Program-made: the position numbers and the translations under genes
Shown: positions 26,689-39,117 of the stretch, one piece after another
How the letters are laid out: each line of letters starts with the position of its first letter
How positions within the stretch are numbered: position 1 is the stretch's first letter
Assembly: GCA_013400975.1 (NCBI GenBank)
Contig: WBMZ01010285.1
Location: forward strand, 62,001-126,000
DNA: 64,000 bases
Direction: 5' to 3'
From: Atrichornis clamosus
Taxonomy: Eukaryota > Chordata > Aves > Passeriformes > Menuridae
Notes under the pieces: model-generated
The model's database searches: none
Told to the model about the DNA's origin: nothing
Seen by the model: only the letters and a program-made list of their open reading frames with translations

Positions 26689-29600
26689 CAGAAAAAAAGA
26701 GACAAACCAAGATAAAGGCTATTTAAATTTCATTTTATAGCTTTAAGAAATAATTAATCTGGAGCATGGGAAGACCATCACTTGGGAGTGGAGTATTCAA
26801 TACCACAGCTTTAACTGCTCTACCTGAGAACATAACAATAATTTAGGCAGGCTTCTACTCTCAGAGTGGAGCCAAAAATATTAATTTTGTAAAACTGAGC
26901 CATGGTACAAATTTCTTTTCACAAGGAAAAAGTACGGATTTTCATTTCCTCCAGAGCCTCAGAAGGGAAATTTTCTCATATTTTCCTTGAGTTTGTAACA
27001 AAAAGGCAGTGAATCTAAATATCTAGTCTGTCTAGGAAAAAAAGCCAGGTGTCAGAAAGGCCAAAAGACTGTATAGAATACTTTTCAAAATGGAAGTTAC
27101 AAAGGGATTAACCACACAATGTGCTCTATTAGGGAAAAATAATGAAGGTTCTAAAGTTAAATTCAGAGAGGAAAGAAAGAAAAGTCAGATTATCTATGGG
27201 CAAACCATCACTGAGACCTACTTCAGGGCTTGGAAACCAGATTCAAACAGTGCTGAATGACTCCCAGGTGCAGACAACACCACTGAAGAGCCAAACTCCA
27301 GTCACTATGTTCTCTCTACCATTACGCACAACCACACATGTCCTACCACTGCCTGTCTCTCCATAAGCCGACTTTCCCAAAGAAGCTTTAGCGGAAGAAA
27401 CCTATCTGTGCTTCTGGGCATTCAAAGTAGGGAGCCAAAATCATGGGAAGGCTTTGCAGGACCATTGACCCTCAGGTTACCTGGCCTGTGTCCTCACTGC
27501 AAGGTGGCTGTGATACAGGCCTCAGTGCACCGAAGGGGCCGGGCTCTTGGCTCTCCACCCTGCCTTCAAGAAATTCATCCGCCTGAGGACAAAGCACCGA
27601 CAAACTGCATCGAGAAAATTTTATGCTAAGATAAGAGCAAAGCTAAGGGCAACACCCGAGAAACCAAGTTAAGCCAGAACATGGAGTGCTCAAGAAGCTG
27701 TATCCATATCAAAAGGAAAAAACATTTCCGCTTGGTATTCACATTTTTATAGCAAAAATAAACACCAAGAGCACCTTTGACAATAGCTCCAAAATCAAGA
27801 GAAAATTGTTATGAGAGGGTGAGTAAAACAGAAAGCACTCGCTAGCAGGGATTTGCATTCAGCCAGAGGAAAATCAAAACAAAATGTAGGTGAAGGGTAA
27901 GCTGAGCACTAGAGGGGTGCCAGAGGTCCCCATAAGGTACTGAGGTACACTGACTGAAGTACATTTAAGAGAATACCACGAGCTTAATATTACACTATCA
28001 TACTTTTTCAAAGTCAAACTAGAAAGCTACCTTACAACAGAATGTATCTTTATGAACAAGACTCTGTGCTGGCTGTGGTGATTTGCATATTGTCTGCATT
28101 GTTTGCCAAATGCCATCAACAACCTCTCAAGGCCATTTAAAATTGGTAACTTGCTATATCTGTTTTAAATTAGCTGTGCAGGTATATATGGGTTCTTTGG
28201 AAATGGTTCAGCCTAAGTGCGAAGAGCAAAGCCTTTAGTAAAATAGTAATAACTGGAAGATAGACATTCATTTGAAAAAAACGCCAAGGCAAGAGAATGA
28301 CCTCGAGTTGCAAGTCAGAGCAAGCTAAGTAAAAAAAGCAGCAAAGTGCATTTTGCTGTCAGGCTCTATGGGCCAAATCATGAGAGGTACTGTAGCGAGT
28401 GTTTATTTGCCAGGGACAGCAGTTACACAAGGCCCTCTTCCTCTCCTGCCGCCTTACGTAAGCTTCCCTGTCTAGACACAAGCTTGACTTTGACAGAACA
28501 TGCTGGTCCTACATTTTTCCCGGGACTTTCCTCACCATCTGGAAGCTACAGGGGAACAACAATGCACTCCACAGTGACTCTGCCTCCCCTCAGCTGCTTA
28601 TATAAAAAGTCTGGGCTTTTAAAGTACTCAGTGGAGGATGAAGAGAATAAAAATCTAACTGCTTGGATTTAATTTCTTACTTCAGTGATATTTCCAAGAG
28701 GTTGAGCTGTCATGCTAACATAGACAATAATCAATATTCCTCAGTTACTTCTGCAAATAAAAAACAGAATCTGGATCAGCCTAGAAAGAAAACACACAGA
28801 AAGGGAAAAAAAGGAAAAGAGGGGTAATAAAGGACAAGGAAATTAATCATAAGTAGGTTATATAAAAACTGTTTTATATAAAACACCTTCTATACCCCAC
28901 ACACTTCTTCAATGCTTCCTGGCAATAACCAGTGGCATTTTGTTCTCTGAAAAATAGCATAGTCTAAATCAATGACATGTTGAACTCTAATACAAGAATG
29001 CACTGGAAGTAACATACGGGTTTGGTTGAGGTCACAATAATACCTTTGCTATACAAGCTAAAATAACATCTCTTACTGGAGTTCTGAGAAAATCTGGCAT
29101 CTTATTAACTGTTAAGGCAAAACTGGGGCAGAAAAGTATCTATTAGACATCAGGAATTGGTAGGAGTTCATGTACCAAGTTCTGTTTTCCTTTGACTCAA
29201 AATACAGACCAAAAAAAAAAGAAAAATGGCACAGCCAATATTCATAGTCACTGAAAATTTGTTTTCTGGTAGGAAACAAACAAGAACAAAAGTAATAATA
29301 AAGTTGATCTTTTAGTCAAAAACACTTGGGCATCCCTTCAATTTTTGTCTGGGCATTGTTTGACCACTACCTGCCCATCCTGATCCAGTGGTCTGACATG
29401 AACCAGCCTGTGCACAAACAGGTGCAGCAGGACTACCAATAGAAGACACAATTCTGCATAATTTAACCTATTTCTAAATGCAAGGCAAAAACTCAAAACC
29501 AAATAGGTTTCTGAAAATTATCCTCTGGAGCCTGTGCAAAGCATGGGAAATTTTATTTGAAACAGGCCATAAAATTAAAAAAAGAAAAGGAGCAAAAAGT

Positions 29601-32600
29601 ATGCTGTAGTTGTAAGTGCCATGTTAGCAGAGTTCAGCAGATTAAGTTGGGCGTCACCAGTGAGAACCACTATATAGGTTTTAGGCAGAGGGACTAGGAT
29701 GGAATGATGAAGTATTTGGTCAACTAAGAAAAAAAAGAAATAGTAATGTTTAATGAAATATATATTAAAAGATATTCATAAACATGGTTTGTGGCAACCC
29801 TATAAACTCAAGAATTATCTGCTGTGACACAGGAGGACTGAAGGAGCTGATGAAAGGTGGAACAAAAAGTATTTTATTCTTATGTATATGTAATAAATAA
29901 CACCCTTGGCTTTTGTAAGAAGCCAGTTAAAAATTGTTTGGCATCTCCCAAGATTCCTCCTCTTTGATCTCTCTGCCAACATGATCCATACTAAATGAAG
30001 AAGCAGAGCTTACACTATATATCTGTCAGTAAGATTCAGGAGAGGCGTTGGGAGAGGCATCGGGAAGGCACATCATGACATTTTCACCTATGTCATTTTC
30101 GCAAATTAAGGCAGAGCTTGCTATACAAGGAAGAGAAGGACAAGAAGCCATCACCTCTGTGTGAAAGCTGTTAAGTAATGGATGAATAATGCAGAACAAT
30201 ATGATTAAACAAAATGCCATTGTTCACTACATATGGGGAAGGAGGGGGTATATAAACACGTATACACACATATGCAACTGTCCTGGCCACAAAGAAGAAG
30301 AAAAGGGTGCAAGTGCTTTGACTGCCAACGTGAAACTCCCACCATCCACCCCAAAGTGACAGTGCTCATACCAGTTGTGATTCTGGGTTCTTATAATCTC
30401 TCTATTATAGATTGAGTGATGGACCCAGCACAGCAGTCCCAGAAGAATAAGGAGATCAAGGAAAGAAGGGTACAAGTGACCCTGTGACAGGAATGTAAAC
30501 AAGCCAGCTGTGGAGACACTGGCCCATTTGTTCTCCCTGGCAGCTTCACAGCTGTGCAGTGGCTAGGGACAGTCGGTACCTGCCACCATAAGGAAATGTG
30601 GAGAAACTTATTTAATGAACAATAAAACTGAAGTTAAATAAATGATGGACAGACCTTAATTATTCTGCATTTAGCCAAAGAAAATGTCTGGCCATATAGC
30701 TGTTAAAAAAAAAAAAAGTGATGAACTAGCAAGATCTGAATGTTCATAAGAATTAAGAGAGGGAAGTGAAAAGCCGAATATATCCTGTATCAGCATCAGC
30801 TCGAACAGTGTTAAAATTGTTGCGAGTGGATAGCTTTTGAACAGCCTGCATGAGATCTCACCTCTATGTGTATTGTACAAGTGTCCACACTACAAAGCCA
30901 TCAGCCCAGCTGGCACTCTGACTGTTACAGCAAAGAAGTCAATACTTCTGCCTGACCCGAAGACCAAATACATAAAAGGTATTTGCTGCCGAGACACTAA
31001 TGCTGGGCAAGCTCATAGTAGCAGTGTCCATATGTTCTACTCATTGAAGTACTGCCAACAACAAATATTCAAGAATATGAGTCAGATGCCATAAAATTTC
31101 ACATTTGGCATAAAACCAGACATTTCTTTTAACAAATAATGGACTTCAACATTTTATTTCCTTCTAATTTCTGAGCACTTACAGCTTCTAAGCATTTTTC
31201 AGGAATGTTAAGAATGCACTCTTCAAATCCAAGAGCTGAAATCTTCATGAAATCCCAGGATGTTAGCAGACAGACTTTCCAGTAGAAAAGAAACAAATAC
31301 CATGAGACAAGATCAAAATCAGAAAGTTACTAACATTTCTGCATAAGTAACTTCAAGATCATCATCCACAGAAAGTCAAGAGGACAGGAATGCATATCCT
31401 TCTTGCCCAAAGTCAGAGTTCAGAGCCAATAACCCATTTGAAGTAAGGCTATTTCAGCTCTTGTACAATAAGCGATTACTTGCACTTCTTGAACAATATG
31501 TGATTTTGACACTAAAATTTCACATTGCCATTGTAGGTTTAGAAGGAGGATTGCAGTTCTGCATGCAATCACACAACAGAGTTATATTTACCTGCTCTCA
31601 CTGCAGGGGAGGGGGGAAAGGGGTGTTTCTATTTTTAAAAGGAACTGTAGCTCAAACAGACTTTTGGTTTTGGAAACACATTTCTTATGAAAGTACGGAA
31701 TGATCAGAAAGCAGCACACCACACCCAGGTGAGCATTACTCTTCTGGGGATCACCAGATCTCTGTCTGCCTGCTCCACTGCACAACACTGGCTTTCCTTG
31801 GTGGACTGAAAGCAGTTCATTCTTCAGTCTCAACACTTCTTCAGTCTGACAAACTCAAAACCTGTAAACCTCAATTAAATATTCCGTTATTGCAGAGAGC
31901 TGACGTCTCACCTGAACGGAAGATGTGCTACAACTTGGCTACCTTAGATCTCTGAGACTCAGCATTAGGAAATCTGCAGTTTCACAGGGTAGTGTCCCTT
32001 TAAATAACTGCTTTTCTCGGTTTCATTAAGTTGTGTATTTACTTTAAGGAACATTTCTTCACTGCAGAGTCAACAGAGTACTGTGAATTATTCCTCAGTG
32101 ATTTCTCATCATACAGACAGAAGTGCTTCCAAGAAGAGGCAGTGGGTGGGCAGCAAGTGGTAACCCATGTGATTATCACCATCCCGTGGGAGCTGCTCTC
32201 CTGGAAGCTCCCCGCCCAGCAGAGCGGACACTGAGGACCTCCCAAGCAGTGACCCAGGGGCCCTCTGTTGCTCAACTGTTGGTGCCACCGACTTAATTCA
32301 CAAAGAGATTCACTGAGACAGAACAATTTGGTTCTCCTCGTCCTTGTATGAGCGGTGTTACCACTGTGTAGTGAACAAAAGCCAAACCATGATTATGTCT
32401 GATCAGTTATTAGTAAGTCCACTTCTCCCCCTACTATCCTAACCCAATACAAGCTATTTTCTCTATTATTCATTACCCCCGTTCTCTGAGGTCAGGCCCA
32501 GACATAGAACGGACAGGAGGAGAGAGTAACAAACTTGGGGAAAAGCAATGTAAGAGTGGCCACTTTGGACTACATAAAAGCCTGAGGGATTGAGAGATTC

Positions 32601-33067
32601 CAGCTACACTGTGCTCACTGTCTCTTACAGACCACCTTGAGGGCACTTCCCTGAGGCCACCCTGAGGTTCCCCCACGTGCTGCCCACCTCAGTATCCACT
32701 GGCTGCGGGAGCACGGCCATCCCGAGGCTTCTCTGGTGACCAGCTACCCCTGGCAGCTTGGGATCTGCAGGGATGGCTACAGGTGTGACCGCAGCACACC
32801 CCTGCAAGCTGTAACCCTACACATCTCAGCTTTAACATTACTGCAGCCACAGAAACAGGCTTGAGTTTGAGCGGGATTCACATCTTCAAGCAGCTGGGCT
32901 GAAGCTCAGCTTCTCCAATCTCCACTTCTTCCAGAGCCTCAACCCACGCAGGTATCTCTGCACCCGTCGCAATTAGAACTCCAAATTGCCAGGCAGGCAT
33001 CGCAGTGACAAATCTCTCTCCGTGCCTTTACACTCCCCTCAGCCTTTGCCAGATCCAGCAGAGCCTG

Positions 33068-33200
33068 TGAGATGCAAATGCTTTCACACCTACGTGTTTT
33101 GTTTAATCAACCACAGATGCTCAGATTGATTGAGCAGTGATTTGCATAGATTAGCGTGATGTCAGTATTTATAATACAGCAGGAATATCATGCCAAAATT
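33068..33200. promoter_or_regulatory. Candidate enhancer-like patch with inverted octamer pair
   Basis: ATGCAAAT at 33072-33079 and its inverse ATTTGCAT at 33140-33147 flank AACCACA (RUNX-like) and GATTGATTGA (PBX/HOX-like) motifs. The motifs are exact; function is inferred. Confidence 0.3.
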
Positions 33201-36200
33201 CACCCCTGAGGAGGTATCTACTCACAAACTAAACTAATAATTGCACCGATTTTATGGAAAAAGAGACCCAAATTAAAAACTGGAGATCTTCAAGTCAGAT
33301 GGGTCAGATTTCCTCAATCTTCTTTCCTCTCGCAGGCTTCTTTCGTCTGTCTGGTGACACTGGAAATTTTCCTCCACACCTACCCTAGAACAATTACAAC
33401 AGCTGTCAAGACTGTCACTGTGACCAGATCTACCTTAAGTAAAGAAGATATACAGTGCAAAGTGGGTATTTCTACACATTGTAATTAGTATCTTCTTTGA
33501 AGCTAGTTGTGGGTAAAGATCATAATTTTTCCTATTAAAATCTTCATGTTTTAACAAAAGAGTGAAAAATAAAGTGGAAATTATTTCCAAAGTTCAGTTT
33601 AAAATCAGCAAGAGTTGTCCAAAGGAGGTCTGAAATCTATAAGAGTTTCTTGCAAATAAAAATTCCATTTTAAAGAAGACCTAATTTCAGACAAATAGAA
33701 ATTGCTAGCACTTCTAAGCAGTGCAAATAATTTTTCTCCTGACCTAAAATACAGATAGCTAGAAGATTCATTTTTGTATTTCAGTAATTTGTATGATGAC
33801 TACCTTTATTTTAAAAGAATTTTTAAAAATACCAAGAGTATATAACTCAAGAGGATGAACAAGAGAATTAGATTAAGTGCTGCCTGCTTTTCTGGAATTC
33901 AAGTTAAACGTTTTGGTGAAAGATAGTGATAGCAGTAAGTACAGATTAGTTTAGACAGGCGATAATCCCCATTTTATCATATAAGAAATTAATACCTATT
34001 TAACAGCCAGCCCTCGTAAACATCTCTCAAAACAGCAGGGTAGGGAACTTCTCTTGCAATGTGAAACGGTTGCCATGACCAAAGGAGGCAAGTATAGTCA
34101 GCTGTCAGGAGATGCAAGTACTACAAACAACAACACAAACCCCAGGTACTTCAAAGAATAAATCACATGTCTTTTTGCAGAGCTTCAGAGCAACTGGCAG
34201 CATTACTACCACTGTACTGACACAGAATACTAAAGGGTTTTTTTCCCTACGGAGTTTCAAAATAAGATTAGGCAAACACTTTGGAAGTGACTTATCTATT
34301 TTACTGCCTATTTCCAATTACCAATTTTTTTTTTTCTTCTTCCTTTCCCCCATCCCCCCTTTCAAAAGAACAGTCCAGGAGTCCAGGACCACATCCCATA
34401 CATCCTATCACCAGTAGGCACCAAAATCCAGAACCACCCAATGTAGCTCAGACATTACTGTCATGGCACATTACCTACAATGTCTTTCCATCCTTGGTTT
34501 ACATGCTCAGAGGATGACAAATGGTTTTCACACCACTGAAAACTAGCTCGGGGTTGAAAAACCCATTTAGCTTGTTTTGAAACCCAAATGTAACTTGTAT
34601 TCTGGTAAGGCTGATCAGGACTCTCAATTTTGCACCTGAAGATACTTTTAATATTAAGAAAAATAGAGAGACAGTTTCTAAAATGGTCTTTCTTTTATGT
34701 ATTTTTTATAGTAAACACAGTGGATCAAGAGTTAATTCAGAGTGTATTTTAATCAACGCCTATTTAAGTTTTACTGTAAGGATCTGTCCAGCTCAGTGCC
34801 CCAACACTCAACTAACCTAACCATTCCTGGTAGTAACAGATATTACTGATTTTACTGCTCTCTTGCAGAGGCTTTGTACCAACATGTTTGTTTTTTCCTT
34901 GCTTTTACATAAAAGTTGTATTACTAAGAGTAGCAAATTTCTAAACATGATTTTAGCTGACAATTGAAATGTACCTTTTGCTGCCATTAATTTTCATTGA
35001 ACATCTGCATGCACTGATGAATCTCCCCATAATTCCACTAGAGAAAGTCAAGATATTAATAAATTAAAAGTGAAGAATATATGAACAAAAAAATTAAATG
35101 CAAAAAAATCCCAAAACACACAATCCTGTCCTCAAACATCAGGACAACATCTAGAAGGTGCACATATTCTTGAGGAAAACACAGCCAAGGTAGGAAAGGA
35201 CTCTGGGTACAGTGATGCCAGCAAAAAAAGACTGCATTCACTTGCTGTTTCTGAAGTACATGAATATGCACTTTCCTGCCTATAAATTGACCAATTTACC
35301 ATTTGGAAAAGGCAAAGTGATAATTAATGTACAAGGTTAAAGAGAAAGGAAAAGAAAAACAAACTCTTTCAAGAATGCAGCAAGAGAATTTTCTGCCTGA
35401 GGCTACATTAACCAAAATAAGAACGTCCACTGTACAAGATCTCATTTCATGCATGAATGCAGCTCTGGGTCGCAGCGCTACGTTTTCTTCCTCTGAAGCT
35501 TCCCCATTCACGCCTCTACCCCAGCCTAAAATACTGCTATTTATAAATCTCTTTTGGTATCCCATCAGCCTCATAGGTTTTATAAACAAATGTGTCTGTC
35601 TAATCTGATACTGAATTTGTAGCATTTTTCAACCAAGAGCAGTAAACAAGATGATGCAGAAGGCCATTACTTTCCGATTCAGGCAGAATGCAGAGAAGTG
35701 TTATTGACAGATGAAAAATTGCTCCTATTTTTGCCTGCAAAATTAAGAACCCTGATGGAACAAAATGAAAACTCCTTCCAATTTCCATTAGCAATTTTTT
35801 TTCCTTTAATGACAGAACTCAGGTTCGTTTTAGGGAAACCACCCTCCTCAAGGCCAATTAAGATATGGTTTATCAGGACAAACAGCTATTTTTTTCTATT
35901 TCAGTTTAGGAACAGCAAAACTGTTCAAATATGTCCTATATTACATCCTGGGGGACTGAACCCTGTTGAAATAAAATGAGGGCAGATACCAGACTCCAGA
36001 ACAACAGCTTTAGGGCTGGCGTACACAGGACAGTGTAGTAACATACATGTGCAATTAATTACCTTGGACTTATTTATCCACATTAGCATGGCTTTTCCCT
36101 AGACTAATGCAATCATGCTATTCAACAAGTTTTCTGGGGTATCTCAGTGATCATGACTGCGTCCACATGCACACATCCTCTGATGTTAGGCTGTATAACC

Positions 36201-36464
36201 ACACTGCTTCACGAGTTTCAGCCATCAGTAGACAGTCTGCAGGGACCAATCAGGCACAAGTTAAGAGGGAGGGCAAAATAAATCTAGTATGAACTTGCTC
36301 TATGCACCTGTGGAATTGCTATGACTGCAAGTCAGATAAGCTGCAAATAACAGTTTTATCTGTCTAGACTAAAGGTTTAGACTGGCTTGCAATCAACTGC
36401 TTCAAATAAGGCAAATCTTTGGGACAGGAAGATGAAAAAGAAGAGAGGAATATAAGTATACAAG
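33201..36464. other. Intron stretch without recognised genes
   Basis: Holds the possible MIR relic at 33.95 kb and a T11 run at 34325-34335. Otherwise it is plain AT-rich intron, with a small CpG-bearing segment near 35470-35515. Confidence 0.55.
33945..33992 (+). repeat. Possible short MIR-type relic
   Basis: The string GATAATCCCCATTTTATCAT followed by ATAAGAAATT resembles the MIR central block (attatccccattttacagatgaggaaact). Only about 45 bases match, so chance similarity is possible. Confidence 0.3.
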
Positions 36465-36735
36465 AACGCCTTTTCTGATGTTCAGAGGGAACCTCCTGTG
36501 TTTCAGCGTGGGCTCATTGCTTCTAGTCCTGTCACTGGGAAGCACTGGAAAGAGCCTGGCTGCATCTCCTCTACACCCTTCCTTCCATGTATTTATATAC
36601 ACTGGTGAGACCCCCCTGAGCCTTCTCCTCTCCAGGCTGAGCAGTCCCAGCTCCCTCAGCCTTTCCTCATAGGAGAGATGTTCATCATCACCTTCACAGT
36701 CCTTTGCTGGGTTCTGTCTGGTATCTCCAGATATC
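36465..36735 (-). repeat. CR1 LINE internal 3'-region fragment, minus orientation
   Basis: Read on the minus strand it contains CR1 blocks in the right order: TCCTATGAGGAAAGGCTGAG, GGGAGCTGGGACTG, a TCAGGGGGG block, TATATAAATAC, then CCCAGTGACAGGAC and GAGGTTCCCTCTGAACATCA. The copy stops there and lacks the terminal 3' part and the microsatellite tail, so it was broken or deleted after insertion. It lies in the same sense as LDLRAD4. Both boundaries are approximate. Confidence 0.9.
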
Positions 36736-38984
36736 TCCTCTACTGGGGCCCACTAAAAGGCACTTCCCAAAAGACACTTTTTCCAAAATATACTTTTCTC
36801 AGAACACACTTTTTCAGTCTGAAAGTAGTAGATTTCTCCAAATTCAAACCAGCGAAGAGTAAAGATTCACTTGAGATGGTTAATATTATTCACTTTCTCA
36901 CCCAAAGATATCAAGACTTTTTCTTTTAAGGGGTCAGTACTACTATTAGACCTACAAAAACTCACTGAAGTCTCTAAACAACAAAATTGTTGATGCATAC
37001 CAGAGACATAATTTATACATCTTTTTCACACAATTTATAGCCGTCTTCTAGAAAAGGCTTGAAAATGACTAAAAAGGAAAGTTTATTAAATTGTTTACTG
37101 TTCAAATGCATTCTGAGGCAAAAATAAATGCCTTGCCAGCTGGTGTTCCTGTGCTCTCTGCAAAGAAGCAGTGTTCGACACTTATCTCATAGGACCCAAA
37201 ATTCTTCTTTCTGCCTTCCCCCCCCACCCATACTGTCAATAGGTTTTTTTCCTTACATTTCCTCTTTTAAAAAGCAAGATCAATAAATAAATTCTTGATG
37301 TAGCTGTTTGCATGATGTCATCAACATTGTGGGAGAGCACGAAGTGATCCTTAACCTACCCCTCACTGCCCAGGGCAGCTCGGGCTGGGAGCGATGCCAC
37401 AGGAGGGAACAGAGCATGGCAGGGTGCTGCTCACAGACCCTGTTGTGTCCCAGACCTGCAGCCTTAGGCACCCAAGCTTTTTAAATGGGAAGCTTCCCTA
37501 ACCCTTTAAAAGTCCGAGTTTCTGAAGCTTGAAAGAACAACGAGGGGGGAAATAGGAGGGAAAAAAAGCATATACTTGAGTCCTCTTCTCTATTCAGAAG
37601 GAAACAACTTGATAAAGGATTGTTAAAACCCAACATTTTAATGAAACCAGAGACAAGATATCAACTTCTGAACTACTCCTGTGCACAAACATTACCAGTC
37701 TATGTTGGGGAAAAGCAACAGCAAGAAAATGCTAATCTTTTTCTGGCTTACTAGGAAGTTATTTATAACACACTTTAAAATTTTGGAAGGTTATATTAAG
37801 GAGCAGGAGTTGTATTGTCTATTGTTTTGCAACCAGGTGCAGGAAACTCAAGTAGAGCCAACATGCTTACTGAAAAAAAACCAAAACAGCCCACAAACAG
37901 AAAACCTCTGGATTGCCAAACTTGCTTTTTTACTTATTCTCACATATTTAGCAAATGCAGATATGCCACGAAGTAATATATATTAAGCATAAATGGACAC
38001 ACCATCCCATTTTTCTTACTTTTTTTGGGAAATTCCACATTTACCTTAAAATTTTTGTATCTTTCTAGATGATTTAAGATGATTGAAGATGTGTAAAATT
38101 TAAAGCAGTTTTGATAGGGAAAGGCAATTTTTTTTCCCAATAGTCTGGTCTCTACATCAAAGCAGAGACAAGAAGTCCTCTTGATTTTCTGAACAGACAA
38201 GCAATAGAAAATTGTGGGCTGTTTTTTTTTTCTCTATTCAGTTCTTGCAAACCAGAAAAAGGAGTCACCTATTGAACACATCTCATCTCACTAGGGAGGG
38301 CATTCCTCACGTCTTACAGAGCAGAGAAATCCAAGTACAAATAATCCAACAGTAAAAACACTATGAAAAAGAAAGTAGTCTGTATTTTAATCTAGGTGAA
38401 ATAACACTGACTTCAACAAAGAGGTGCTGAACAACCACAACATAATTACCAGGCAGCTGCCTATTCTGAATGGGATGCTTTTCTGATCTTGCACATTAGG
38501 AGCCAAAAATTTGCTTAATTTTAGCTTTAGGTCAGGTAGTCCAACACAAAGCCTGTCTGGGGAAGCTATATTTATGTACCACTTATCTGTTCTTCCCCTG
38601 AGAAAATTCATTATCCAGTCTTCCTTCCTGCTTAACCTTAACCTCAACTTCCAAAAAAGTACCAAATTCTGCTTACACAGTGCTCTTTATAATTAGACAC
38701 AAATCGTTTAAGACGTTCAATTACAACATTTTCTGCTCTAGCATCTAAAACTGATGGAAATTAATAAAAGCTTTAATCATTCTGAAAAAATACTATGCTA
38801 TCACAATTCTATTCTGTGTTCTATATTCCTCTGAGCAGACAGAAGTATAAAGACTGATATATTAATTATTACTACTCACATAGCCATCATTCTGTGAATT
38901 TTAAAAGTTGGGTTACAGCAGTCTTACAGAGTTTAGAATACATCTGCCAATTAAGTTTTCATCTATGGTGTTAGATACAGTAAA

Positions 38985-39117
38985 ACGTATTTTATAATAT
39001 ACTGTATTTATATTTTATATATTCATTTTAAAATTAAATACTCTATAACTATATTGTATTCTTTTATGTTGATATTACTTTTTTGTACATATATATTCTA
39101 AAATACAATAAAATAAA
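38985..39117. repeat. AT-rich low-complexity stretch
   Basis: About 130 bases composed almost entirely of A and T with TATA/TTTTAT runs and almost no CG content. No gene or element is visible in it. Confidence 0.8.

Larger units (their letters stand above)
21211..33067. other. Intron stretch without recognised genes
   Basis: Contains A-rich tracts near 24.55, 25.36 and 26.67 kb, a short CT run near 25246-25258, and two octamers at 27851-27858 and 28081-28088. GC-richer patches at about 25.0, 27.5 and 32.7 kb give chance open frames. No interspersed repeat was recognised. Confidence 0.55.

Noticed and set aside
31606..31623. G-rich stretch near 31.6 kb as a second G-quadruplex
   Set aside because: Only three separate G runs of sufficient length are present, so it does not meet the four-run rule.
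31895..31915. CAG/GTGAG-type juxtaposition on the minus strand as a recursive splice site
   Set aside because: It lacks a pyrimidine tract upstream. Several similar CAG/GT juxtapositions in the intron have the same weakness.
32473..32807. GC-richer segment with overlapping minus-strand open frames, considered as an alternative first exon
   Set aside because: CpG density is modest, the frames resemble nothing known, and no coherent start-plus-donor layout was found.
36402..36672. Open frames on both strands around 36.4-36.7 kb
   Set aside because: They fall in the CR1 fragment and have no gene support.
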